Under the pieces are notes generated by a model. It was not told the DNA's origin, searched no databases, and was given only the letters and a program-made list of their open reading frames with translations. Source: Tetrahymena thermophila SB210 (lineage: Eukaryota > Ciliophora > Oligohymenophorea > Hymenostomatida > Tetrahymenidae). From it: 64,000 nt of DNA. Position 1 is the first letter of the stretch, and the number at the start of each line of letters is the position of its first letter. The translations under genes and the position numbers were made by a program. The stretch is taken from assembly GCF_000189635.1 (NCBI RefSeq), contig NW_002476454.1, positions 62,001-126,000 of the forward strand, given 5' to 3'. Shown piece by piece: positions 42,321 through 54,459 of this stretch.

Positions 42321-45300
42321 ATGATTTTGGTTAATATTAAATTCTTAATAAGATTAAAGTTTTGTCTTCTTTTCTCTTAATTAACTTTAGTTAAGGCAAT
42401 AGGATGTCCTTTTTAGATAGTAGGATCCTCATCCTATATGGCATAAATATAAACTATGATACTTTTGAAATCATATCCTCAGCAAGATTTTCAAGATATC
42501 GTTGCGGTTGTCTACTACCCTTTCACTGTTGGAATTTTTAATTTCGTTAAAAATGTTAAGTACACAACTATTGAATAATCTGAAGATGTTTAATTCTACC
42601 AAATTGATAAAGATGATAGATAAAACTTATAAGTAACTGTTATTCATACCTTAGATGCTAAAGGAAGAATTATTGGATGGAACTCAGGAAATGGATCAAA
42701 GCAAAGTACTCTTTAAATTCCTTCCTAAATTTAAATCAATCCTAAATCATGTTTGAATTCTGAAGAATTAATAGTTATAACCTGGGACACATCAAATGTA
42801 TTTTTTTTTAACTATTTTAATTATTCTTTCTTTACTATTATAAATAGCTCTTTGTCATCGATTATTCCTCTTCAACAATTTCTGATTCAAAAATAACTAC
42901 AATTTGGCTGAAATAAGCTTAGATAATTCAGTGTGTGAGCGATAAGGCAAACAGAAGATTTTTGCTTGTTGATTCTTAAGGAGGTCTATATTCATTTGAT
43001 ATTACCAGCTAATTTTTTTAAAAGCTGTTTTAAATAGAAAAATTTGTTAATTTTTAGTCAATTTACACTACGAAAAATTAGATTTCTATAACATATGCTT
43101 CATAAAATGGGTCTTTCTATGTTTCTTCATATAAAAACTCAGTTCTACAGTTTTAGAATAATTTTCCTTCGGCTTCAACATAGGTATTGGTTAGCTAAGA
43201 AGAAGACTTTATCATAGTAATAGGAGAGTCAAATTTATTTTAGGTATGGTCAATTGAATAAAATATCTTAGTATATCAAGCAGATTTCTAAAAAATTTAT
43301 TGCGATCAAAGAGATGCAAACTAAACTTCAGTAGATTCTACAATTAATTTTACTTTTGGATCTATCAATCAAAAAAATCAAATATCAGTTGTTTCTGATA
43401 AATACATATTTGTATACTCATTAGATGAGAAAAGTCCTCTTTTTTTTAAAAATTAAGCTTATGAGACAACACTTAAATGGACCTAAGCTTTTGTAGTTGA
43501 GAATTAAGTAGTGACATGTTTCTAATCTTCTGTTTCTACTTTAGATCTCAAGACATCTAAATTTATTTATTTCATGGACTCCTTTCAATCGGCTTAATCA
43601 TCTTATGATATAGTTAAATAACTTTAAATTGACTCTGATTTTAATAGGTAAATTTTTTCAGTTTATAAAAAAGTTTAATTTTTGATAAAATATATTAGAA
43701 TAATTAAATCTGATTAAGCAGGAACTATATAGTATTGGTCATTGTTTGACAACTAACTAGAAAAATAAATAAGCTATATTAACCATGAGTCTATCTTTTT
43801 TATAGATAAGTCAATCAATAAAGTAAGTTTTTTTTTTTTTAGAAATTTTGTTTAAAATTTATAAGTATGCATTTTCAATTAACAACATCATATTTCCAGT
43901 GTTTACATTTTTGTTTTTGCGGAAGCAAAGAATTAATTTAATTTCTAAATTTGCTATAGGTTAGATTAATTCAATAAATAATTTTAATTTAATTTTGTCA
44001 TAATCAGAGATGTTGGTTAACCATTTGGAATAAAAAATTGAAAATAAATTTTTTTAAAAAATATTAAGTTAGTCTAAAAATTAAAATTAAAATTTAGCTT
44101 TAACTGTTAAATTAGTAATCTAGTAACCAGCTAACAGCTGACCAAAATATATATATTATTTTATTTAAAATTAAAATAAATTGTAAAAAAAATATAAATA
44201 AATGTATAAACTTTTATAATCAATCAAAAATTTTATTCCAACTATTTAAGCATATTACTATATGCGCATTGAAATTCAAAAAATTGACATATACTATAAA
44301 CCAATTTTACACATAGTAAATAATATATAATTTCCAATTATATATTTATAATAAATTTTTACTTATAAAATAATATAATTAATCATTTTAAAAGGAAATA
44401 TTAATTAATAATTTAAAAAACAAATAATTTCCAAATTTTTTAAACAAATTATAAATTATTTTGAAAAATTAATATAAATTAAATATTTATTCCTTATTTC
44501 TAATTATTTACAGAAAAAATATTAAATTTAAAAGTAAGAAAACAAGACCTTAAATATACGTTTTAAAATTATAATTTATTTTTATTAATCTAATTTATAA
44601 AATATTTATGAATTAAATTCTTCTTCTCTGCATTCACAAAAATTTAATTGCTGAAGTGTAAAAATAAATAAAAAATTAAAAAAAACTAATTTAAATGTAA
44701 AGCTCATACAATACTAAACTTATACAGCTACTGGCTAAACATTGATAGTAATCTATGATTATTTACTCGGAGTATTAATTGATAATATAATAAGTCCTTT
44801 TGGATAGAGCAATCTTTAAGATTTTATACTTATTTAAGATAAGCAAAATAAGCTTATCATAGGATTTGTAATGCAAACAACATAATATGTAATATACAAG
44901 CTTGATAGCAGTTTAGATCACTCACTAATATTTAGCGGAGTACTTCTACAAAATGGTGTAATCGATGGTGAAATCATTTTGTTAGAATAAAAATAACAAA
45001 TCTTAATAGGAATTAATGGATATCTATGTTTATTCAATTACTATTATTCAAGTGGAGATAGTAATTAATAAATAAATTTACAAAATAATACTGATTAGGT
45101 TATATCATATTTTTATCTTAGCTATGCTTTAACTCTAATTTCAGTCAAGTAATAGAATATTTAGGTAAATATTATTTTTTAATTTCAATAATATTGATAT
45201 CTTTAATATTAATGTGTATATTACTTGAAAAATAAGATATTATATTTATTTTAAAAAGATATATCAATATGATAGCAATACCTTTAATTTAATCAACAAC

Positions 45301-48300
45301 CTAAACTACGATGTAGGATAACCTTAAATAATATATTTAGTTGATGAATAACAAACACTTGTTTTAAATAAAGGAAATCAGCTTTGTTTTATGAATTATC
45401 AGAATTATAAACAATAAGTATTGAATCTAAATGATTAATCAGTGCAATTTTTCGCATTTGATGGGCCTTAAGGCTTGCTAATAGCAATATTAAGCAATTC
45501 AAAAATTATTGTTGTAGATATTGGTACTACAAATTTTCTCTATCAAATATAAATATATTCTAATGAAATACAAACAGTTGATATTTATACTGACAAATAA
45601 TTAGTTATGGTTGCATATAATGATGGATAGATCATTTTATATAACTATATAAACAATATTATTCAAAATGTATTCAATAATGCCTATCCAGCTGCTGCTA
45701 AAGATTTAGACTCAAAATATAATACCCTTGCCCTATAGTCGAATGTATTTGTAATAAATTATTAATCTAGATTTTCATTTATTTAAAAACTTGATTTAGG
45801 TATTTTTTTCACAAGTTTTTATAATTAAATTTGATTTTTCATACAATAATGCAATATTAAAATAAAAATAAATTTAATTTCAAAAAGATTTAACATTTTT
45901 ATTTTAAAAATTGTAAAATTAAATGATGTACTATTTTTAATTTAAAAAATTTTCAATTTGTTTAAATTCTAATAATGAATATATATGATTATAAAAAAAA
46001 AATATTTTAATTTTTATATAGATATTTACAAGAACTTTGGTAGATAATTGCTTAATTAATTAAATAGTTAGCCCTAATTAATTAAATAGCTTTTATATTG
46101 ATGTAAAAAGTGGTTTAACTCTAATGCTATCAAGCTAAATACAGCTGTATAATTAAATAATATAGCAATATATTTCAAGCTCGCCAGCTAGCATTGATTT
46201 AACTGATTCTTATATAATATATTCAATACCATAGTAAAATTACTTATTTGTTGGATTTGCAAACGTAACCTCCAACTATGTGATTGTGTATGAACTTGAT
46301 ACATATAAGCAGATTGGTAGGTTGAATCATAATGTTTCTTAGTGTGTCACAATATATAAATTTTTCTATGACGAATATTTAAATAGACTTTTTGTAGGTT
46401 GTTTTACGCCCGGAACTATAGTTGTTTGGGATTTATCCAGAAACTTTTAATTAATTTAAGTTCTTGATCAGATAGAATCTGTCTATAGAATTACAGGAGT
46501 AATTTTTAATCCTTAAGATAAACTTATCATGTTTCTTGGGGTAAAAAATTTATGATTTAAATTGATTCTTTAAAAATATACATTTTAAAAAATTAAAAAT
46601 TTATTCATGTATACTCATTTTAAAATCAGAAAATAAAGAAAATTAATTTTATTTTATATACTTACTCAAATTCATAAATTTTTTTAAATTATTAAGAATG
46701 TAAACATATTTTTTAAATATAATAATTAAATTTAAAATTAATTTATTAAGTATGTTTGGTGGTCAAGATCGATAGATTATTATACCTTAACTCATAGGTG
46801 CACGATTGCAGGATTAAATGCGAAATTTGACTTCACTAACAAACTACAAATAGTATGGGATGTAAGTAATCTTAAAGGATTATTGAGTATATAACATTTT
46901 TTTAATATTAAAGCACAATGGTAGTGTTAGAATTTACAATTATAACTGTGATAATATAGGCTATATAGATGCTCATGAGAATTGGATATACTAAGGTCTG
47001 ATTGATGAGTAAAATTAAATTCTAATCACTGTTAGGTAAGCATTTTTAAATATATTTAAATTTAAAAATTTATTTTTTTTTTGTAATTAATTACCAGCAA
47101 AGATAGATATGTAAGAACTTGGAATTATAAGAATTTGCCTTATCCAAATAAAATGTAAATATAATATCTATTGTAAATTTTTAATAAACTGAATAAAATT
47201 TATTAGGTACGAGGTATAGCTTTAAAATCCACTATATGATGCTTTTCTTGACAAGGATAATAATTATGTTTTTGTATCAGATTTTAATGGTTTTATTTAT
47301 GTATTAACATTTCCAAAATTAACTCTTGTTAGATAAATGCAAGTGACTAATTCTTAAATAAATAATCTTTATTTTGATTCAAAGCACAACATGCTAATAT
47401 TTGGATGTTTAGCTTCTAATACAATAGGTTATTATAATCTTATTTAATTCATATAATCGTTTGCTAAGACTTTCTCTTATTCGTATGTAGGTAAGATAAA
47501 ATTTATTAATACAATTTTTATTCTAAAAAGAAGATAATTAATAATTTTTAAGATGTTTTACTAAAATATTTATAAAAATTTATAGGTGTGATGTCAACTC
47601 TTTAAACATAGTAAGGAATTATATTCTATCAAGAAGGTAATGTTGTTTAGCTTTGGGATTATAAGTCTAAGTAATTAAGATATGGATTTTATGTTGCAGA
47701 TTAAGGTAGAGATTTCTATAGTGATTTCGTTCTCATCGTAGGTTCAACTTCAATTGCTGCTTTACTAACTCGTGAATAAACAGTATTTTTTGATATAAAT
47801 ATTTTATCTATAATTAATGTCTAAAAACAAAAATGTTCCAGACATACCTAAATACAAGGATATTTAATCTGTTCATATGTCAATAATATAACAATTTTAG
47901 ATGTGAATGAATATATAGTATTTTAATAAATTTCGATTGATAATAACTCTTCTGTTATAGAGCTTAAAGCTATTGTGCAACTTAAAACTTTTTTTGTAAC
48001 TACAACTTAAGGATAGGTAATCGGTTACACTCTTAATCTTTCATCATAATAGTTATAATTCAACTAAATATTTAATTTATAGCTCCTCAGTGAAGCGATA
48101 GTAAATAGCTTGTTTATAGAGTAATCTAAAAGCTATATTTTAATAGCTTCTACTTTAAGTGGATAAATTGCTTAAATGGTATTATCTTAAGAGCTTGTTA
48201 TTTTAAAATAATAAACACTTTTGCTACCTGGAATAACCTCTCACGCCCACATTCTATAATACACCAATGGTTATGTAAAAATTTACCTCTTTTTTAATTT

Positions 48301-51300
48301 TATTTAAAGTTAAGAAAAACTTTTTCTCTACAACGTTTTTTAAACTAAATTAATTTTATAATTTCATTAATTTTAGGAGAGTTGAATGTAAACTTATTAT
48401 CTAATTTGAACCATTTAAATTAAAATTTTATAAAATTTAAAATCAAAATAATCAATTTTAAAATTTTTTATATTTATTTTAATAATTAATTAATTAAATG
48501 TATTATATTAGGTATTTATTAAAAGAATACAGGATTTTTAATTAAATTTATTCAATCCTTATGACTTGACTCTAATAGGCTAAGTTTCTAGCCCCTGCAT
48601 TGGATATTCTTATAAACTTGATATAAGCTTAGATTTTGATTATATTATGTAAAGTTGTCTAGGAATTTATCAAATTAATGAGCTTTCAACTTTAAAATTA
48701 GTATCTTATGGAAGATTTACATCTACCCTTCTTTAATATCCTGTAAACCCCTAATTTACCCCAGATGATAACAAGATAATTTTCATCAATAAAGATTATT
48801 TTTTTGATGCTTACACTTTTCAAATATAGACCTATAGAATTAATAGACTTAACTAAACAATAACGCTGTTGGGTATTTATACATAGGATTTCTAGAGAAT
48901 TGGAAAAGTAGCAGATTATGAAATATTTGACACAGAAGAAAATGTGTATGCATAGCTTATTTTATACTCTGGAATATAGATAGCTTAAATATAACTCCCT
49001 ATATTTGGCTAATCAATCTGTTAAGAGTAGATTACTTCAGACTAATTTGCTTAGGTATTATAATCTATTCAAAAAATTTATCTATAGATATATAACTACT
49101 TTCCTATTTAATAACTTATCTTTGATGTATTGATTGAAGGATAAACAATTTTACCACCTTTTCCTCCTTTTTAGTTCTCAAACCACTCACAAGTGAACAT
49201 TATTTCAAAAAATAATACAACACAATACAAAATAATTGCCAGTGAAGACCTGTTTACTTCATTTTCAGGATATGATCTTGTATCTTTAAATAACTTATAA
49301 ATATAACCAGCAACTTCTTAAAATAATTATATCCAGTTTTTAATTCAAGAAATATAAACATTTCAAATGATTAATGTTTAATTAGTAGGAAATTAAAAAA
49401 TATTTAGTTTCTAAATAAACTCTATTAATAATGTCTACTTCTAATAACTAACTATATCTGGATTAATTTTAAATAGTCCAAATTTAATAAGTCTATTTAA
49501 AATTTCAGGAGTAAAATAAATAACACTTTAATAAATAAATGTACTTTAATCAATCTTTAATTAAACCACTCTCTTTTATTTTTAAGATGACTTAAAAGTG
49601 TAAAAAGCTTCAATAGATTTTGATTAGATAAATATAACAAAATGTCAATTTAATTATATTTTAGATTCTTAGTATGTTGCTCCTATTTTTATTTCTAATT
49701 ACTTTAACGTTTCTTTTTCAGATATGAGTTTAATCTCTAATAATGGTGTATCTTTACCATTAATAAAAAGTTACCTAATTTAAAATCTATAGATTAATAG
49801 CACTCAATTTACAAATAATATAAACTTGATGTTCCTATAATATAAAAAAATATTAAATTTAGATGAAAATATTTTTGAAATCATTTAGTAAATAAATAAT
49901 GATAATATCTAAGTTTAGAATGTAACTTTAAGTAATAATACATTTAATGACGTAAAGTAGTATTGTGCACTAGAAATTATAAGTCAGACTTTGAAGATAA
50001 TTGAGTTTTATATCACCTAAAATAGTGATTTTACTAAACAAAATATTATTGTATCTATTAAAACAATTAGTGATTTTAATCTTGATAAATTTGTTGTTAG
50101 TATGAACTAAGGGTTTTATAATTTGGCTGTTATATAAAATTAAAATTAAGGCACTCTTCAAAATGCAGAAATAACAAATAACTATGCAACTTAGGCTTTA
50201 ATGATTACTTAGTCAATCCTCTAAATTTTAAACTTATAGCTTTAGCACAATTAATCTGGTGGATTAAATCAATTGAATTCAATTATCAACATTGACTAAA
50301 AATCATTAGTTAATATAAAAAACTCAATTTTTAAAAATAACTTATCTAATTCAGGTGGTTCAATATTTTTGTCATAAAGTGAGCTATAAATTTAAGAGTC
50401 TTTTTTTGGCAGTGATTAAGGTTTATAACATGGAGGATCAATATATTCTACATATTCTAATTTAAAAATAAATGATTCCTAGTTTTTAAATTCTAAATCA
50501 AAAAATGGAGGAAGTATTTATTTTGAAAATGGAATCTTGATATTAAATAAAATATATGCTCAAAATTGCTAATCTGGTCAGAGTGGAGGATATGCATATA
50601 TTAATTAAGCCACCTAATTATAAATCTCCAGCTTTAGTTCATAATATTGTAAAGCTTTTAGTGATGGAGGAGTTCTGTATATAACTCAATCTAATGGAAA
50701 TAGCTCTTATATTGTGGACTCTATTTTTTAAAGTAACTAAGCATTAGGGTATAATTTTTCAATTTACTTTAAATACTCAAAAAATTACTATTTTCAATAA
50801 ACAAATTTAAATTTCAAAATATTAATTCTTCTTAAATTAATTATCATATGACTATATTAATACAATAAATTTGAAACTAATACAAATAATAATAAAATTT
50901 AATATAGAAAGGGTTTTTGATTTATGACAAATTAAAGAATTAAATATTCAATTAAAAAAAATAAATTCTAAAAAAACAGTTTTTAAATTGGTTAATATTT
51001 TGATTAACTTTTTTAATAACTTTATTTCTATAATTTTTGATTAAAAAATATGAAAATAGGAGTGGAGGAGTCATTTTACTTTATAATTCAGATATTATAA
51101 TTTCGAAATCAAACTTCGTAAATAATACAGCTGGAATAGGAGGAGTCATAAGATATTTAGAATTAAAGCCTTAGTTTTTAATTCACAGAGACCACTCTTA
51201 TAGAGATTCTTGTAAAACATTTAGTCAGAATTAGTGCAAATCTAATAAAGCTATTATCTTTGGTGATTATATTGCAAGTTATCCTTAATTTGCTTCTATT

Positions 51301-54023
51301 TTACCAAGCAAAGATTTCGATGTGGATATTAAAAATTACCCAAATATTATCTTTAACAATTTTAGAAGCGGGTAAAGTAACTTTGACTTGACTATTTAAT
51401 TTTTAGATGAATTTAAAAATTAAGTAAAACAGATAGATTCATAAAATCAAAGTATGAATTTTTTTTTCTACAAATTTTAATCTCTAATTATTTCAATTTT
51501 TAACAAATAGCTTTGGTTAGTTAAATTAGTTATGATTTATTCTAAGAAATAAGCTCATATGATTGTAGGATAAATATTTAATAAAGTAGTATATTTTTAT
51601 AAGATCAAATTGTAAAAATAGAAGGTGCAACAAAAGTTGATTATGCTTATTACTCATCCAAAAAAATAGGATGTTTTATGAATAATTTTAAAATTACTGG
51701 AGTTCCATCTAAAAACGCTTTTATATAACTTTCACTCAATGGGATGAAGACTCTAAATAGCACTAATCAATTTATTAATGTAGATAATATAGAAATATCT
51801 ATATATTTTAGAAGTTGTTAAGCTGGTGAGTACTATAATTCAGTATGCTAAGGTTGTTAATTGTAAGAGTGTATTTAATGTTTAAATGGAACATATTCTC
51901 TCATTTATCCTTAAATAGGAGATCAAATTTAATGCAAAAGTTGTGACAATTAAAAAACTAGTTTTTGTGAGTTAAACCAAATTGTGTTAAGGGATAATTA
52001 CTGGTAATTTATTAATTAATTCAAAATTTAATGTTTAAAATTAAAAGATTATAATTAAAAAAAATAGGAGATTAAGTAATAATTCTGATGATATATACTA
52101 ATGCGATTAGCTTTCAAATCCTTGCAATGGAGATTCATCAAAAGGGTACTGTTAAGAGGGACACACAGGTGCTTTATGCTCATCTTGTGATATTTAAGGG
52201 TAAGTATGGGGAAATAAATATGGAAAAGTTAATTAAATAGGTAAGAAAAGTATTGAATGCTCTTTATGCTCTTCTATTTAAAATAATTCTTTTAAATAAA
52301 TATTATTACTCTTAGGAATAGTACTCTATCTGGTTTTTTTAATTTTAGAATCTTAAAATAGTAATTGTAAAATATGCCAAATTCGTATTATATCCTCACT
52401 TAAAATTCTCTAAATGGGAGTATCATAGTTTATATTTTAATCTACAGTCATATCCAAAATCTTTATAAATTAATTTTATGTAATCACTGCTTTGAAGTCT
52501 AGTATTGGTCTTACTTTCCCAGGATTATTCTAGAGCTTATTTACCTTTCCTTAAACGACTTCATAGCCAATATTGGTGTTTTTATATTCAATAGACTGCA
52601 GCTTGAGTTAGTTAAATTCTTAAATACCAATCCAATACTTGAGATTTATATACATCTCAATCGTTCTTCCATGTGTGTTTTTGCTACTAATTTATATATC
52701 TATTAACTTATTTTTTATTGGAGTGGAATATTTTATGCCTAGTCAATACTATAATACTTAAATTAAATATAATAATGTTAACATGTCAATTAGTACTATA
52801 ATTGTATTCAGTTATCTTGCTTCATAGAATATTTACTAGGCTGCATTAGAAATTATTATTTGTGAAAAGTTTGGAGATACTTACTACATGAAAAGTTAGA
52901 TGGATTAACAATGCTATAATGATGAGCATAAATTCTACATAGTATTTTTAGTACTTCCTGTTTTAATAGCAGTCATAATTATCTATCCTATAATTATGTT
53001 ATATGTATTATTTAGAAACCATTCTAAAATGTTTGATAATATTTCAACAAATGTTATAAGAAGATATGGATATTTCTTTTAAGGTTTTAAGAGAAACAGA
53101 TGGTGGTGGGAGTTTATCAAAACTTGGTATAAGATAATAATTCTATTTTTGTCAACCTACTACAATAATTAACCTCAAATTTAGTTGAATTCAGTTATAT
53201 TTGTATAGTCAATTTACTGTGGTTCTATAATACTCTTTAAGCCATATTAAGATCATAAAATAAACAAGTTAGAGTCTGATTCAGCCACTTATGTTCTCTT
53301 AATTTTCTGGATTGCTTTGTTTGAGTAGTGGAATGATGATAAAATGTATCTTAATTTTATTTTTTCAATTACTTTGGTAGTATTATTAATAATGATGTTT
53401 GGTAAGTTAATTTTCCTTTCATAGTTAATATTTAAGCATTAATAATTAAAATTAAAAAAGGATAATTAGCAATGAGTTTTCTTGGCGTAATTTTTAGAAG
53501 AAATTAATACTTCTTTTTAAAAAGTACGTGTTGTCTTAAGGTATTTTAATATATATCAAGAAAGATATTAAATAACTAAACATGGATTCAATAGTACTTG
53601 TTTAAAAATAATTTTTTACTATATAATTTGTTTTTTAATTAAAAATATGATCCTTTCAAAGTTTTTAAAAAGTAAATTTATTTAATCATTTAACAACTTT
53701 AATTAACTTTAAGAAATATTTACAATAATTATAGTTGGTCAAAAGTAAGATAATCTATTTAAAAAGAAGATTAAAGCAAAATCTAAATTGAACAATTTTA
53801 GAATTTAAATAATTCAAGTGTAAACAAAGAATTAGATTCAAAAAAAGATTTTACTAAATAACCAAAGTAGCTATTCTCATTTTAATTTAATAATTCTCCA
53901 GTTTCTTTAAGAATTCCAACACCACCACTATTTAAAAAACATTCAAGATAAAAATTTAGTATGAATAAATATGGTATTAATAGAAAATAATTTGACAAAA
54001 TTGATGAAGAAAAATAAAATTGA
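42321..54023 (+). CDS. Giant multi-domain surface transmembrane protein, tandem copy 4 (about 3030 aa)
   Basis: Exons: 42321-42797, 42848-43647, 43699-43822, 44703-45164, 45259-45750, 46022-46540, 46751-46861, 46914-47035, 47098-47154, 47207-47490, 47586-48274, 48512-50748, 51060-51451, 51511-52003, 52068-53401, 53461-53671 and 53735-54023, giving 3031 codons with TGA. Last copy of the array; it faces the K+ channel gene tail to tail with about 436 bp between. Differences seen: the conserved CPFW after the signal peptide is CPFQ (TAG). In the cysteine module CDDYGYVWG is CDIQGQVWG. A conserved Cys in the last third of the membrane block (LYVLCRN) is Phe (LYVLFRN). The reading frame is still fully open. 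At the window's right end of the array the repeat homology stops just after the stop codon, so this copy lacks the 3' flank seen behind copies 1-3. Confidence 0.85.
43823..44702 (+). other. Long intron 3 of copy 4 (880 nt)
   Basis: Homologous to intron 3 of the other copies. It carries a block (about 44066-44180) shared with copy 3 (about 31020-31150) and absent from copies 1 and 2, plus private AT-rich sequence at about 44220-44500. Confidence 0.6.
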
Positions 54024-54459
54024 TTAAATTAATTTATAATAATTAAGTAATATTCTAAATTTTATTTATTATTTGTAATTTTTAAAGTAAATATGGTAGT
54101 TATCTCTAACTAATTCTAAATTTTGAATTCTAATATTATTTGAAATATAAAAATAATCAATTTATTTTCACTCAAACCTATCTAAGACACCCTTCCGTTT
54201 AATCATAACATTAAACCGATTGAATGAAAATTTAAAGACTGAAAAGCATTTAGCTTTTTAGATAGTTGCAATTATTATGAGGAAGAGTTTTTTGATAAAT
54301 AAAAAAATTTGAAAAATTAAACTAAATATAAAAGTATTGATTTGTAAATTAATTTATATAAATTAATTTGTTATCGAATAATATTTTAAATAATATTTAA
54401 CATTTATTTACAATATTTTGATCATTTATTTTATTTATAAAATAAATTACATTAATTAT
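54024..54459. other. Convergent intergenic region between copy 4 and the K+ channel gene
   Basis: About 436 bp of AT-rich DNA between two stop codons on opposite strands. It must contain both polyadenylation regions. I see no gene and no similarity to the spacers within the array. Confidence 0.6.

Larger units (their letters stand above)
41165..54023 (+). repeat. Tandem repeat unit 4
   Basis: The 5' flank (41200-42320) aligns with 14770-16003. At the 3' end the similarity stops within about 15 bases of the stop codon, so the array boundary is near 54035. Confidence 0.65.

Noticed and set aside
1..54023. A mating-type-like locus, because ciliate mat loci also have repeated genes with cysteine-rich and membrane parts
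   Set aside because: All copies are full length and in one orientation, without paired head-to-head genes or truncated terminal exons. I saw no specific similarity.
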